Positions 45,490-54,792 are shown, counted from the first letter of the stretch. The stretch is DNA of 64,000 nt from Oligella ureolytica DSM 18253 (GCF_000373745.1 NZ_KB892291.1:6453-70452), one strand, 5' to 3'. A program made the numbers and translations. The notes: generated from the letters alone by a model not told the origin.

Positions 45490-47583
45490 ATGTCTCGCAC
45501 TATCTTCGTTACTACTGCTTTACCCTATGCCAATGGTTCTTTTCATATCGGTCATATCATGGAGTATATCCAAGCTGATATCTGGGTCAGAGCATTGCGC
45601 ATGGCAGGCCACACGGTCCATTTTGTTTGTGCTGATGACGCACACGGCGCGCCGATCATGCTCAAAGCTGAGAGCGAGGGCATTAGTCCCGAAGAGTTGA
45701 TCGCCAGAATCGCTGCCGAAAGACCTAAATATCTAAACGGTTTTAATATCAAATTCGATCATTGGCATAACACACACAGTCCTGAAAATACTGAGCTTTC
45801 TCACGACATTTATTACGCCCTCAAAGAGGCCGGCTTTATTAGTCAGCGCAGTATTGAGCAATTTTACGATCCGGTCAAAGGGATGTTCTTACCCGATCGT
45901 TATATCAAGGGGGAATGTCCAAGCTGTCACGCCAAGGATCAATATGGTGATGCATGTGAGCATTGCAGTACAGCCTATTCTCCTACAGAATTAATTGAAC
46001 CTTACTCTACACTGACCGGTTCGGCACCGATTTTGAAATCGTCTGAGCACTTTTTCTTTAATCTGTCTGACCCGCGTTGCGTCGCCTTTTTATTAGAGTG
46101 GACCCAAGGTAAAAACGCCCAAGGCAAACCTCATCTTCAATCTGAAGTATTGGCAAAGACGCGCGAATGGCTTGGTAACAGCATCGAAGAAAGCAAATTA
46201 GATGACTGGGATATTTCTCGTGATGCCCCGTATTTTGGCATCGAAATTCCTGACGCTCCAAATAAATATTTCTATGTTTGGCTAGACGCACCGGTTGGTT
46301 ACCTAGCTTCACTAAAAGCGTATTGCAACAAAGAAGGTATCGATTTTGATGCCTTGCAAGATCCTGACTCTGATACAGAGCAGTATCACTTTATCGGCAA
46401 AGACATTATTTATTTCCATGCGCTATTTTGGCCTGCCATGTTGAAGTTCTCCGGTCGCAAAACCCCTGATGGTTTACATGCGCACGGATTCATCACAGTG
46501 AGCGGCGAAAAAATGTCTAAGAGTCGCGGCACTGGTATCTCGCCATTACGTTACTTAGATATTGGCATGGACCCGGAGTGGATGCGTTATTACTTAGCAG
46601 CCAAATTAAATAGCCGCGTCGAGGATACAGACTTTAACGCCGATGACTTTATAGCTCGTGTCAACTCCGATCTAATCGGCAAATACATTAACATTGCCAG
46701 CCGTGCGGCCAACTTTATCAGCCGCCATTTTGATGGTAAGCTCGCTTATCTCGGCGATAAATCAGCTATTGAGTCTGAGTATAAAGCGCTCAGCGAGCAA
46801 GTCTCCACTGACTTTGAAGCGCGAGAATATGCTCGTGCTATTCGCACCATCATGGCGCAGGCCGATAAAATCAACCAAGCCTTCGACCAAGCCCAACCCT
46901 GGGTTATGGCCAAAGGTATTAGTGACGCTTCTGAAGAAACCAAAGCAAGTCTACAAGACATTTGCTCTCGCGCCTTAGCCGGTTTCAAAGCGCTTTCTGT
47001 ATTGTTAGCCCCTGTATTACCGGCATTAGCCTCTCGTGTGGCAAATGAGCTGTTTGACTTAGGTCGTGACTTTGTTTGGGATGACGCCGCTGAGCTACCC
47101 ACCACCATCACCCCATTTAAGCACCTCATGCAACGTGTCGAAGAAAAACATTTAGACCAGCTATTAGAAGCGACCTCAGCAAATACGACAGAAGACAGCC
47201 CAGCCGAAGAGACTGTAAAACCCGGTGGCGAAGCCATTGCGCCAACCATCAACTTTGATGACTTCGCAAAGGTCGATCTCCGTATCGCCAAAATTGTGAA
47301 CTGTGAGTCCGTCGAGGGCGCTGATAAACTATTACGTTTAACCTTAGACGTCGGCGAAGGCAAAACCCGTCAGGTATTCTCCGGCATAAAGTCGATGTAC
47401 AAACCAGAGCAACTGGTTGGCAAGCTAACTGTCGTGGTTGCTAACTTGGCCCCTCGAAAAATGAAGTTCGGTATTTCTGAAGGCATGGTGCTAGCAGCTT
47501 CTCATGCGGACACCAAGAACAATCCCGGCATTTACATACTAGAGCCTTTTAACGGCGCTAAACCCGGCATGCGCATTCTTTAA
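45490..47583 (+). CDS. metG: methionine--tRNA ligase
   Basis: This class I aminoacyl-tRNA synthetase charges initiator and elongator tRNA-Met. It has HIGH (19-22), zinc-binding CPSC and CEHC pairs (about 140-160), KMSKS (341-345), the anticodon-binding helical domain, and a C-terminal EMAPII-like tRNA-binding domain (about 590-697, [12 protein letters not shown] onward) that mediates dimerisation. The 697-residue length is normal for this two-domain type. No SD precedes the ATG; a terminator-like hairpin lies just upstream. Confidence 0.98.
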   Translation: MSRTIFVTTALPYANGSFHIGHIMEYIQADIWVRALRMAGHTVHFVCADDAHGAPIMLKAESEGISPEELIARIAAERPKYLNGFNIKFDHWHNTHSPENTELSHDIYYALKEAGFISQRSIEQFYDPVKGMFLPDRYIKGECPSCHAKDQYGDACEHCSTAYSPTELIEPYSTLTGSAPILKSSEHFFFNLSDPRCVAFLLEWTQGKNAQGKPHLQSEVLAKTREWLGNSIEESKLDDWDISRDAPYFGIEIPDAPNKYFYVWLDAPVGYLASLKAYCNKEGIDFDALQDPDSDTEQYHFIGKDIIYFHALFWPAMLKFSGRKTPDGLHAHGFITVSGEKMSKSRGTGISPLRYLDIGMDPEWMRYYLAAKLNSRVEDTDFNADDFIARVNSDLIGKYINIASRAANFISRHFDGKLAYLGDKSAIESEYKALSEQVSTDFEAREYARAIRTIMAQADKINQAFDQAQPWVMAKGISDASEETKASLQDICSRALAGFKALSVLLAPVLPALASRVANELFDLGRDFVWDDAAELPTTITPFKHLMQRVEEKHLDQLLEATSANTTEDSPAEETVKPGGEAIAPTINFDDFAKVDLRIAKIVNCESVEGADKLLRLTLDVGEGKTRQVFSGIKSMYKPEQLVGKLTVVVANLAPRKMKFGISEGMVLAASHADTKNNPGIYILEPFNGAKPGMRIL

Positions 47584-47613
47584 TAGCCGACTAGTTAGTA
47601 TGTGAGAAAAAAC

Positions 47614-48345
47614 ATGAACACGACAAATACTGATCATCAAACAAACTTCAGCGAAGAGACCGCCGAGGAAAAAAAAGACTGGGGCCATATTAAAAGCTTC
47701 GTACACCGTAGCGTACACATGACACCCAAACAAAGAAAGGCACTTGAGGGCGACCTGTTTAAAACTTGGTGCCTACCTTATCAACCTGAGATGATTGATT
47801 ATACGGAAGTTTTTAAGCGTGAAGCACCAACAATTTTAGAAATTGGCTTTGGCATGGGCGAGACTACGGCCAAAATCGCTCAGACATCAAGCGACAAAAA
47901 CTTTCTCGGCGTAGAGGTTTTCTCAGGTGGTGTCGGCGCCCTACTCAATCGCATTGATGAAGAGGTCATTTCCAATATTCGCATCATACAGCACGATGTC
48001 GTTGATGTGGTCAACCATATGCTGCCACCCACTTCGTTAGACGGTATACATATTTACTTCCCGGATCCATGGCCCAAGAAGCGCCATCACAAGCGTCGCC
48101 TAATACAGTCGCCTTTTATTAAGCAAGTAGTTAGTCGCCTAAAACCGGGGGGCTATATTCATTGTGCTACTGACTGGGAAGACTACGCCATGCAAATGCT
48201 TGAAGTCCTCAGCAACGAAGATGCGCTACAAAACCGCTTTGAAGAGTTTGCACCCAGACCGGACTATCGCCCGTTGACTAAATTTGAAAACCGTGGCATC
48301 AAGCTAGGCTATGGGGTGTGGGATTTAATTTTTGAAAAGAAATAA
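47614..48345 (+). CDS. trmB: tRNA (guanine-N7-)-methyltransferase
   Basis: It makes 7-methylguanosine at position 46 of tRNAs using S-adenosylmethionine. The SAM-binding motif is [11 protein letters not shown], and the family signature [15 protein letters not shown] supplies catalytic and RNA-binding residues. The ATG at 47614 gives 243 residues; a GTG four codons earlier is possible. It is 30 bases after metG and four bases before pip, a likely operon of tRNA-related genes with pip. Confidence 0.96.
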   Translation: MNTTNTDHQTNFSEETAEEKKDWGHIKSFVHRSVHMTPKQRKALEGDLFKTWCLPYQPEMIDYTEVFKREAPTILEIGFGMGETTAKIAQTSSDKNFLGVEVFSGGVGALLNRIDEEVISNIRIIQHDVVDVVNHMLPPTSLDGIHIYFPDPWPKKRHHKRRLIQSPFIKQVVSRLKPGGYIHCATDWEDYAMQMLEVLSNEDALQNRFEEFAPRPDYRPLTKFENRGIKLGYGVWDLIFEKK

Positions 48346-48349
48346 GCCT

Positions 48350-49288
48350 ATGTATCCAAGCATCGAACCCTATAAACATGGTTATTTAGATAGCGGTGAT
48401 GGTCACCAAATCTATTGGGAGCTTTGCGGCAACCCGCAAGGCAAGCCTGTAGTCTTTTTGCACGGTGGCCCAGGCGCTGGCTGCAGCCCTCATCACCGCC
48501 AATTATTTAACCCTGAGCGATACAATATTTTATTGTTCGACCAGCGCGGATGTGGTCGCTCAAAACCTACCGCCTCACTCGAAAACAATACCACACAGCA
48601 TTTAATTGCTGATATGGAGCGTCTTCGCAAAGAGATTTTAGACACGGACAAATGGCTCGTATTTGGTGGTTCTTGGGGTTCGACCTTAGCCTTAGCCTAT
48701 GCTCAAACCCACCCTCAACAAGTCACCGGTTTAATTTTACGCGGCATCTTTACCTTACGCAAAAAGGAAATTAATTGGTTCTACCAAGAGGGTGCAAGCT
48801 TTGTCTTCCCAGACAAATGGGAAAATTACCTAGCCCCTATCCCCGAAGATGAACGCGATGATTTAGTTAGCGCTTACCATCGCCGCCTAACGGGTGAAGA
48901 TGAAGAAGAAATGCTACGCTGTGCCTATGCTTGGGCCAATTGGGAAGGCGCTACCATTTCACTTTTAGAAACTGATAATAAAGCACTCAGCTTTGGCGAC
49001 AAAAATGCCGTTCTTAGTTTTGCCCGTATTGAAAATCACTACTTCGTCAATGCCGGCTTTATGGAAGAAGGGCAATTAATTCATAACGCAGATCGATTGG
49101 CTAATATTCCTACCGTGATTATCCAAGGTCGTTACGATATGTGCACACCAAGCCAAACCGCTTGGGATTTACACAAAGTAATGCCACACGCAGAGCTCCA
49201 TCTCATTCCTGATGCCGGTCATGCTTTTAATGAGCCGGGGATTTTAAGTGCGCTATTAGCCGCAACCGACAAATTCGCAACGCTTTAA
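48350..49288 (+). CDS. pip: proline iminopeptidase (alpha/beta hydrolase)
   Basis: It removes N-terminal proline from peptides. The 312-residue sequence is an S33-family alpha/beta hydrolase. The oxyanion region is FLHGGPGAGCSPHHR (37-50), the nucleophile is Ser108 in GGSWGST, the catalytic Asp is in GRYDMCTP, and the His is in DAGHAFNE. The start is ATG 48350, four bases after the trmB stop; an in-frame TTG further up overlaps trmB and is unlikely. The length matches the family. Confidence 0.95.
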   Translation: MYPSIEPYKHGYLDSGDGHQIYWELCGNPQGKPVVFLHGGPGAGCSPHHRQLFNPERYNILLFDQRGCGRSKPTASLENNTTQHLIADMERLRKEILDTDKWLVFGGSWGSTLALAYAQTHPQQVTGLILRGIFTLRKKEINWFYQEGASFVFPDKWENYLAPIPEDERDDLVSAYHRRLTGEDEEEMLRCAYAWANWEGATISLLETDNKALSFGDKNAVLSFARIENHYFVNAGFMEEGQLIHNADRLANIPTVIIQGRYDMCTPSQTAWDLHKVMPHAELHLIPDAGHAFNEPGILSALLAATDKFATL

Positions 49289-49416
49289 GCCCACCATGAG
49301 CAAGCAAGCTGCAAATTATTACACAAAATTAATATACTTGAATAAACAGTTTGTTAAGATGAATGGGTAGTTTTAGCTAGTATCATTTTTACTAAATTGC
49401 ACTTAAGGAGCAAACA

Positions 49417-49851
49417 ATGGGTTTAATCAGCTTTGTAAAAAACGTAGGTGAAAAGATTTTTGGCGGCAACGAAGCGCAAGCAGCAACCGCTGACGAGCTT
49501 AAAAAAGAACTAGATAAACACGGTCTAAATGCCGAAGGCTTAGATATCGCTGTTGACGGCGACAAAGTGGTAGTCAAAGGCAAAACAAATGATTCCGCAA
49601 CCGCTGAAAAAATTGCGATCGCCCTGGGTAACACCATTGGTGTAGCAGAAGTCGACAATCAGTTAGAAGCCGACAACGCCGAAGACGAATCAAACTTCTA
49701 CACGGTCGTATCGGGCGATACACTATCTAAAATCGCCAAAGAGCAATATGGCAATGCCAACGACTACATGAAAATTTTTGAGGCCAACAAGCCAATGCTG
49801 TCGCATCCTGACAAGATCTACCCGGGCCAAGTATTACGTATCCCTAAATAA
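49417..49851 (+). CDS. kbp: BON-LysM potassium-binding protein Kbp (YgaU family)
   Basis: A 144-residue cytoplasmic K+-binding protein with an N-terminal amphipathic segment (MGLISFVKNVGEKIFG), a BON domain at about 25-85 and a LysM domain at about 92-141 (FYTVVSGDTLSKIAKEQYGN). The terminal IYPGQVLRIPK is nearly identical in E. coli YgaU. A strong AAGGAG lies seven bases before the ATG. It is a single gene ending at a strong terminator. Confidence 0.95.
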   Translation: MGLISFVKNVGEKIFGGNEAQAATADELKKELDKHGLNAEGLDIAVDGDKVVVKGKTNDSATAEKIAIALGNTIGVAEVDNQLEADNAEDESNFYTVVSGDTLSKIAKEQYGNANDYMKIFEANKPMLSHPDKIYPGQVLRIPK

Positions 49852-49885
49852 TTCAACGGTTATATATCGTATCAGTATCAGTGAA

Positions 49886-49926
49886 GACAAAACCCTAAGC
49901 TTATCGCTTAGGGTTTTGTCATTTTT
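49886..49926 (+). terminator. intrinsic terminator of kbp
   Basis: GACAAAACCCTAAGC (49886-49900) and GCTTAGGGTTTTGTC (49906-49920) pair perfectly over 15 bp, followed by ATTTTTG. It also separates the convergent ffh gene. Confidence 0.9.
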
Positions 49927-49947
49927 GTCATTGTACACACAGCGTTA

Positions 49948-51447
49948 TTAACGACGGCGCTTCTTCTTGCTACCACCACGACCGCGGCCACCGCCCATAC
50001 CGGGCATGCCGGGCATACCACCACCCATCCCAGGAAGACCGCCCCCCATCAAACCGCCAAGGCCGCCGCCTAAGCCACCTAGGGCACGCATCATCTTTTG
50101 CATACCGCCTCGTTGGAACTGCTTCATCATCCCTTGCATCTGCTCAAACTGCTTAAGCAAACGGTTAACTTCCTGCACCTGCACACCGGCACCTTTAGCA
50201 ATTCTCTGCTTACGCGACGCCTTAAGAAGCTCGGGTTTCGTGCGCTCTTCGATGGTCATGGAATTGATAATACCCTCAGTGCGGCGAAGCTGCTTTTCAG
50301 CCTCCGGGCCCTGCATCTGCCCTGCCATACCGGAAAACTGAGCCGGCAACTTTTCGAGCATTGAGCCCATATCACCCATTTTTTTGACTTGCTGTAATTG
50401 CTCTAAAAAATCATTTAAATCAAACTTGTCGCCTTTCTTGATCTTAGCGGCCATTTTTTCGGCTTCAGCGATATCGATATTACGCTTAGTCTGCTCGACA
50501 AGAGAGAGAATATCTCCCATACCAAGCACACGCTGCGCCATACGATCCGCATGAAACACCTCTAAACCATCTAGCTTCTCGGACACACCGACAAACTTCA
50601 ATGGCTTACCGGTGACGTGACGTACCGACAGCGCAGCACCCCCACGAGAGTCACCATCCAGCTTAGTCATCACCACACCGGTTAATGGTAATACGTCTGA
50701 GAAAGCCTTGGCCACATTGACAGCATCTTGACCCTGCATCGCGTCAACTACAAATAAGGTCTCAACAGGCTTTAAAAACTTATGGAGTGCACTAATCTCG
50801 TCCATCATGTCTTGATCAACGCCCAATCGACCTGCCGTATCCACAATCAAAACATCGTAGAAATGACGCTTGGCGTGATCCAAAGCAGCAGCGGCAATCG
50901 CTAAAGGTTGTTGTGAGCTATCAGAAGGGAAAAACTCAGCACCAACCTGCCCTGCAACTGTCTTTAACTGATCAATAGCGGCCGGACGATAAACGTCAGC
51001 ACTCACCACCATGACCTTTTTCTTATCAATTTTTTTGCCGTTTTGAGTCAGCTCACCCTCAATCAGGAGACGCGCTAATTTAGCGGTCGTCGTCGTTTTA
51101 CCGGCACCCTGTAGACCGGCCATAAGAATGACTGCCGGCGGTTGTGCAGCTAAAGATAATTCGGTATCGGCCAGTGATAAGTCACCACCCATGATGCGGG
51201 TAAGCTCATCGCTAACAACACCTACCAAAGCCTGGCCGGGATTTAAACTGCCCACGACCTCTTGACCCATGGCCTTTTCTTTGACTTGCTGAACAAACTC
51301 CCTAACAACGGGCAAAGCAACGTCCGCCTCTAATAAGGCCATGCGGACTTCTCTCAGCATTTCTTGCGTGTTGGCTTCGGTAAGACGAGCCTGTCCACGC
51401 ATAGTTTTTACTACTCTAGATAAACGATCAGTTAAATTATCAAGCAT
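49948..51447 (-). CDS. ffh: signal recognition particle protein Ffh
   Basis: This GTPase binds signal sequences and SRP RNA and targets nascent membrane proteins to the inner membrane. It has an N domain (1-90), a G domain with GLQGAGKTTTTAKLA, DTAGRLG and TKLDGDSRGGAAL, and a Met-rich M domain (about 300-440). The C-terminus is extended by a Gly/Met-rich repeat (GGLGGGLGGLMGGGLPGM onward) ending in KKKRRR, giving 499 residues against about 450. It is divergent from ypjD. No 4.5S RNA gene was recognised nearby. Confidence 0.97.
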   Translation of the reverse strand: MLDNLTDRLSRVVKTMRGQARLTEANTQEMLREVRMALLEADVALPVVREFVQQVKEKAMGQEVVGSLNPGQALVGVVSDELTRIMGGDLSLADTELSLAAQPPAVILMAGLQGAGKTTTTAKLARLLIEGELTQNGKKIDKKKVMVVSADVYRPAAIDQLKTVAGQVGAEFFPSDSSQQPLAIAAAALDHAKRHFYDVLIVDTAGRLGVDQDMMDEISALHKFLKPVETLFVVDAMQGQDAVNVAKAFSDVLPLTGVVMTKLDGDSRGGAALSVRHVTGKPLKFVGVSEKLDGLEVFHADRMAQRVLGMGDILSLVEQTKRNIDIAEAEKMAAKIKKGDKFDLNDFLEQLQQVKKMGDMGSMLEKLPAQFSGMAGQMQGPEAEKQLRRTEGIINSMTIEERTKPELLKASRKQRIAKGAGVQVQEVNRLLKQFEQMQGMMKQFQRGGMQKMMRALGGLGGGLGGLMGGGLPGMGGGMPGMPGMGGGRGRGGSKKKRRR

Positions 51448-51534
51448 TATTCATCACTCTATGGTTAGGCAGAAAGGTATATAATGATCTTTATTCTTAT
51501 TGTTTTAATTAATTAAAAGAAGCCTTTCTACTTT
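51448..51534. promoter_or_regulatory. ffh-ypjD divergent promoter region
   Basis: It contains a plus-strand TATAAT (51480-51485) without a good -35, and a 16-base perfect AT palindrome TTTTAATTAATTAAAA (51503-51518). Promoter positions are not certain. Confidence 0.35.
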
Positions 51535-52380
51535 ATGTCACTAGACATTGTATTGCACTATCTATCAGCTTTGGCATATCTGTTGCTTGCAGCTTCAATT
51601 TGGTATCCTTTGTGGAAAAACCAAACGCTGGAAAAGCACAATAAGCTCCGCCACTGGACGTTGTTGCTTATTTTACTCTTGCATGGCTGCGCCGTCCACA
51701 CGGCAATGCTCTACAGCGACCATATACGCTTAAATTGGGCGCTCAGCATATCTTTAACCGTTTGGATTGGGATGTTCATTTTCTGGATTGAGAGTAATTT
51801 CGTGTCACTAAAGGCACTACTACTCCCACTAGGCATCACCAGTGCTCTGGGCTGCTTATTGACCGTATTCTTTCCCATCACCGATACTGGTCTGATCATT
51901 AATGTTAACAGTGAGATCTTCCGTATCCACTTGATTATTTCTCTCTTTGCCTATAGCTTCATTGCACTCGCGACCATTCAAGCCCTATTAACTGCCGTTT
52001 TGGATCGGCACCTGCATACACCACATGATTTTGATTCTAAGCAAAAACTCTTCAACCGCTTAATTGAGGCACAGCCTCCTCTACTACTGCAAGAACGCAT
52101 ATTATTCAGATTAATTTGGATAGGGTTTGGCTTACTGACACTTTCTGTCATCACCGGCAGCTGGGTTTCCATACGTTATTATGACCAATTACTACCCTAT
52201 GATCATAAGACTTTATTTACCCTACTTGCTTGGATAGTTTTTGCCTTTTTATTAGCGGGACGCGCGCTATGGGGTTGGCGTGGTCGTATTGCTCTTCGAT
52301 GGAATCTACTAGGTTTCTTCCTATTGATGTTAGCGTATACTGGTTCTAGATTTGTTTTTGAAATGATTCTCAGACAGTAG
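51535..52380 (+). CDS. ypjD: CcsA-like inner-membrane protein YpjD
   Basis: A 281-residue polytopic membrane protein with about eight hydrophobic segments, resembling the CcsA/CcmC cytochrome-c biogenesis family. The conserved ends LLAGRALWGWRGRIALRW and AYTGSRFVFEMIL are typical of the YpjD subfamily found beside ffh. Its exact role is not established; a link with heme or cytochrome assembly is only inferred. There is a weak SD at the ATG. The PP0621 gene follows after 22 bases. Confidence 0.9.
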   Translation: MSLDIVLHYLSALAYLLLAASIWYPLWKNQTLEKHNKLRHWTLLLILLLHGCAVHTAMLYSDHIRLNWALSISLTVWIGMFIFWIESNFVSLKALLLPLGITSALGCLLTVFFPITDTGLIINVNSEIFRIHLIISLFAYSFIALATIQALLTAVLDRHLHTPHDFDSKQKLFNRLIEAQPPLLLQERILFRLIWIGFGLLTLSVITGSWVSIRYYDQLLPYDHKTLFTLLAWIVFAFLLAGRALWGWRGRIALRWNLLGFFLLMLAYTGSRFVFEMILRQ

Positions 52381-52402
52381 GATCAAGCACTTTAAGGTTT
52401 AA

Positions 52403-52645
52403 ATGAGATTTATAATTTTAGCCGCCATCATCTTTATCGCGCTCTTATTAATTAATCGCGCCTTGGGCAATGCTCGTCAAGCAATACAACGAGATAAAAA
52501 CCAGCAACGTGCTAATAACATCAAGGCTGTATCTATTGTCAAATGCGCTCATTGTGGCGTACACCTGCCTGAAAACGAAGCGGTACACTACCATGATCAG
52601 ACATGGTGCAGCCTAGAACACGCAAAAGAGGCTGACAAACAATAA
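52403..52645 (+). CDS. PP0621 family small metal-binding-type protein
   Basis: An 80-residue protein with an N-terminal membrane segment (2-20) and a C-terminal zinc-ribbon-like part. VKCAHCGVHLPENEA supplies a CxxC pair, and a later Cys in WCSLEHAKEA supplies a third ligand. The family name comes from Pseudomonas putida; the role is unknown. It sits between ypjD and ampD, as in many betaproteobacteria, and is probably in the same operon. Confidence 0.88.
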   Translation: MRFIILAAIIFIALLLINRALGNARQAIQRDKNQQRANNIKAVSIVKCAHCGVHLPENEAVHYHDQTWCSLEHAKEADKQ

Positions 52646-52679
52646 GCTTTAAAAACTAGAGACAGTTTAGGAGCCGGAG

Positions 52680-53372
52680 ATGAAACTCTCGAGTGACACC
52701 AAGAAAAAAACACCTACACTCAAAATCGATCGCCATGGCTGGTTAAGACAATATACCGGCTATATCAGTTCGGGTTTCAATCTCCCGACCGCAGTGCCTG
52801 CAAGACAAACTCGGACTCGATCTCCTAATCAAAGCAAACCGGTGCTTCTGAAGCACGTCATGTCACCTAATTACTCTGGTCGGCCCAAAGGCATCAAGCC
52901 TAGCTTATTAGTGATTCACTACATAAGCCTACCACCGGATCAGTTTGGCGGCCCCTACATCGAACAGCTCTTTACCAATCACCTAAATCCGACACAGCAT
53001 CCTTTTTTTGAAGAAATAAAGGATTTACGCGTTTCAGCACACTTTTTAATTCGTCGCAATGGACAAATCATCCAGTTTGTCAGCACAGAAAAGATGGCTT
53101 TCCATGCCGGTAAGTCAGATTTTATCGGACGTGGACCGTGTAACCCCTACTCTATCGGCATTGAGCTTGAAGGTAATAGCACCACCGCATTTGAAGAGAT
53201 TCAGTATGAGCGTCTAGCTTTATTAACCCTCGCGTTAAAACGACGCTATGGTTTGACTGCTGTCAGAGGTCACGAGCATATTGCACCTGGACGCAAACAA
53301 GACCCCGGTCCATACTTCAATTGGCAATATTATGGCAAAAGCGCCGGTTGGCTCAAAAGACAGCAGCCTTAA
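52680..53372 (+). CDS. ampD: 1,6-anhydro-N-acetylmuramyl-L-alanine amidase AmpD
   Basis: This zinc amidase cleaves the peptide from anhydro-muropeptides in the cytosol during cell-wall recycling; its loss induces AmpC beta-lactamase in species with AmpR. Zinc ligands by alignment are H80, H198 and D208 (GHEHIAPGRKQDPGP), with Glu162 in SIGIELEG. The 230-residue product has an N-terminal extension of about 45 residues compared with E. coli and no signal peptide. GGAG lies just before the ATG. It ends the ypjD-PP0621-ampD run. Confidence 0.93.
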   Translation: MKLSSDTKKKTPTLKIDRHGWLRQYTGYISSGFNLPTAVPARQTRTRSPNQSKPVLLKHVMSPNYSGRPKGIKPSLLVIHYISLPPDQFGGPYIEQLFTNHLNPTQHPFFEEIKDLRVSAHFLIRRNGQIIQFVSTEKMAFHAGKSDFIGRGPCNPYSIGIELEGNSTTAFEEIQYERLALLTLALKRRYGLTAVRGHEHIAPGRKQDPGPYFNWQYYGKSAGWLKRQQP

Positions 53373-53399
53373 TAAGCTAACTAGTAGTTATAATAAATA

Positions 53400-53714
53400 C
53401 TACGGATGCTTATTTTTAATGCGCTCTTCCTGGTTAATACGAAAGACCAATTCAACAATATTTTTAACATTATATTTTTGAATTAGATTGGTGCGATGAA
53501 CCTCGACTGTTCGAACTGAAAGATCCAAAGCAATAGCACACTCTTTACTGGTTAGTCCCTTTTTAATTAAAAGAAAAATCTCTCTTTCTCTATTGGTCAT
53601 CAGGTCCATCGTAAAAGGTCTATTTTTATTCGTTAGTTTATTTTCTTCATCTGCTTTATTAGCTTTAACGTGCTTTTCTGTTGCTTGTTTCTTGTTGAAA
53701 GAGTTTGTTTTCAT
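53400..53714 (-). CDS. LuxR-type HTH-only regulator (second of tandem pair)
   Basis: A 104-residue protein with a Lys/Asn-rich N-terminus (1-35) and a LuxR/FixJ-type HTH at about 38-98 (LTSKECAIALDLSVRTVEVH and NLIQKYNVKN). There is no receiver or autoinducer domain. It resembles the upstream 85-residue protein over the HTH, suggesting an old tandem duplication. The gap between the two genes is 14 bases, so they are co-transcribed. The start at 53714 has a weak SD. The target genes are unknown. Confidence 0.8.
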   Translation of the reverse strand: MKTNSFNKKQATEKHVKANKADEENKLTNKNRPFTMDLMTNREREIFLLIKKGLTSKECAIALDLSVRTVEVHRTNLIQKYNVKNIVELVFRINQEERIKNKHP

Positions 53715-53728
53715 AATGCACCATAAAA

Positions 53729-53986
53729 TTATTGATTACCCAAGTTTTTATAAAAAAAACGACCATAGTCATGCTGTAATTCAGCTGCATTATGTACACT
53801 GAGTTTTCTAAAAATATTTGCTCTATGTGTTTCTACCGTACGCTCAGAGATGAGTAAGCGGCTACTAATCTCCTTATTGCTGCACCCCTGAACCACCAGC
53901 TTGCAAATACTTTCCTCCCGCTTAGTCAAACCAATAACTGCCGCAGCCGGCGACTTACTGTTTTTCTCATAAACAATGTTTTTCAT
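53729..53986 (-). CDS. LuxR-type HTH-only regulator (first of tandem pair)
   Basis: An 85-residue protein that is almost entirely a LuxR-type HTH (LTKREESICKLVVQG, then CSNKEISSRLLISERTVETH, then RKLSVHNAAELQ). AAGGAG lies ten bases before the ATG. Such HTH-only proteins can act as stand-alone DNA-binding regulators (GerE-type) or as partners of a larger regulator. It begins beside a 437-base AT-rich region shared with hpf. No sensory domain is visible, so the signal is unknown. Confidence 0.82.
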   Translation of the reverse strand: MKNIVYEKNSKSPAAAVIGLTKREESICKLVVQGCSNKEISSRLLISERTVETHRANIFRKLSVHNAAELQHDYGRFFYKNLGNQ

Positions 53987-54423
53987 GAATTAAAAACTCC
54001 TTACTTTTAATTGATATGATTTCTTTATCATGAAAATAAAGAAGCAATTCCTGCTTCTAATCTCCCACCCGAAGCAAGATGTTTCAATTAAATAGTAATT
54101 TGGCCCCCATCGAAACAAGCAAATTGTTACCTCATGTTATTTATAAGTAGTTTTTTTAGATTTGTAGGCAATTACCCTAAAAAAACACACCCATTTGCTT
54201 TGCAAAAAAACAACTATTCTTTGAAAAATTGAAAATTATTTCTTGAGTTTTATAAAAAAATCTTGTTTTACTAAAAATAAAGTCCTCTTTTTTATAAAAC
54301 CAATTAAATAACAAAATAAAAACATTAAATATCCATTAGTATTTTTCAATCTTGCTTAATGTCATATTTGTGCTAGAGTAGGAATTATTGAGGCGTTTTA
54401 ATAACAAACCAAGAGAGGTGCTT
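53987..54423. promoter_or_regulatory. AT-rich divergent control region (luxR pair / hpf)
   Basis: A strongly AT-rich 437-base spacer. A 7-bp dyad AGAAGCA (54040-54046) / TGCTTCT (54052-54058), with a further GAAGCA at 54071-54076, lies just upstream of the luxR-like pair. A hairpin-forming dyad GTTTTTTTAG (54150-54159) / CTAAAAAAAC (54177-54186) lies in the middle. No reading frame of note was seen. Confidence 0.45.
54352..54379 (+). promoter_or_regulatory. extended -10 sigma-70 promoter of hpf
   Basis: TTGCTT (54352-54357) and TAGAGT (54374-54379) are 16 bases apart, and TGC precedes the -10, giving an extended -10. The hpf ATG is 45 bases downstream. Confidence 0.55.
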
Positions 54424-54735
54424 ATGAGTTCTACCAACTTATCTATTAACGGTCACCACCTAGAGGTTACACCGGCTATCCGTGAATACGTCATGAAGAA
54501 AATCGAACGTGTTCTTAAGCACACGGATAATGCAACAGCAGCCATTATCAACCTATCAGTTGAGCCACTTAAGCATCGTGCAGATATTACTGTCCGCGTT
54601 CCCGGCAAAGAGCTATTTTGTGAGGCTACTGAAGATGATCTATATGCGGCGATTGACATGCTAGCTGACAAAGCAGATCGTATGGTTCTTAAGCACAAAA
54701 CTAAAAAATCTGACGCTGCCCGACGCGCAGTTTAG
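54424..54735 (+). CDS. hpf: ribosome hibernation promoting factor HPF / RaiA family
   Basis: HPF binds the 30S subunit and promotes 100S ribosome dimers or inactive ribosomes in stationary phase. The product has 103 residues from the ATG at 54424 (GAGAGG seven to eight bases upstream). The pattern LSINGHHLEVTPAIREYVMKK and VTVRVPGKE-like strands and an acidic EDDLYAAIDMLADK helix fit the short HPF type. It is the first gene of hpf-ptsN-hprK-rapZ. In relatives rpoN normally precedes it; here the upstream side holds the luxR-like pair instead. Confidence 0.94.
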   Translation: MSSTNLSINGHHLEVTPAIREYVMKKIERVLKHTDNATAAIINLSVEPLKHRADITVRVPGKELFCEATEDDLYAAIDMLADKADRMVLKHKTKKSDAARRAV

Positions 54736-54759
54736 GTCTTAAAAACCACATTTACGCAT

Positions 54760-54792
54760 TGCCTAAATAATCATGTATTGATTATTTAGGCA
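54760..54792 (+). other. 14-bp perfect hairpin between hpf and ptsN
   Basis: TGCCTAAATAATCA (54760-54773) and TGATTATTTAGGCA (54779-54792) pair perfectly around a TGTAT loop. No U tract follows. It may stabilise the hpf mRNA end, allowing unequal expression of hpf and ptsN. Confidence 0.55.

Noticed and set aside
46746-47363. 205-codon reading frame antisense to metG
   Set aside because: It overlaps the conserved metG C-terminal domain, has Ser/Ala-rich composition typical of antisense frames, and has no SD.
51503-51518. 16-base AT palindrome as a specific operator between ffh and ypjD
   Set aside because: Such palindromes arise easily in AT-rich spacers; there is no nearby regulator or second copy to support it.
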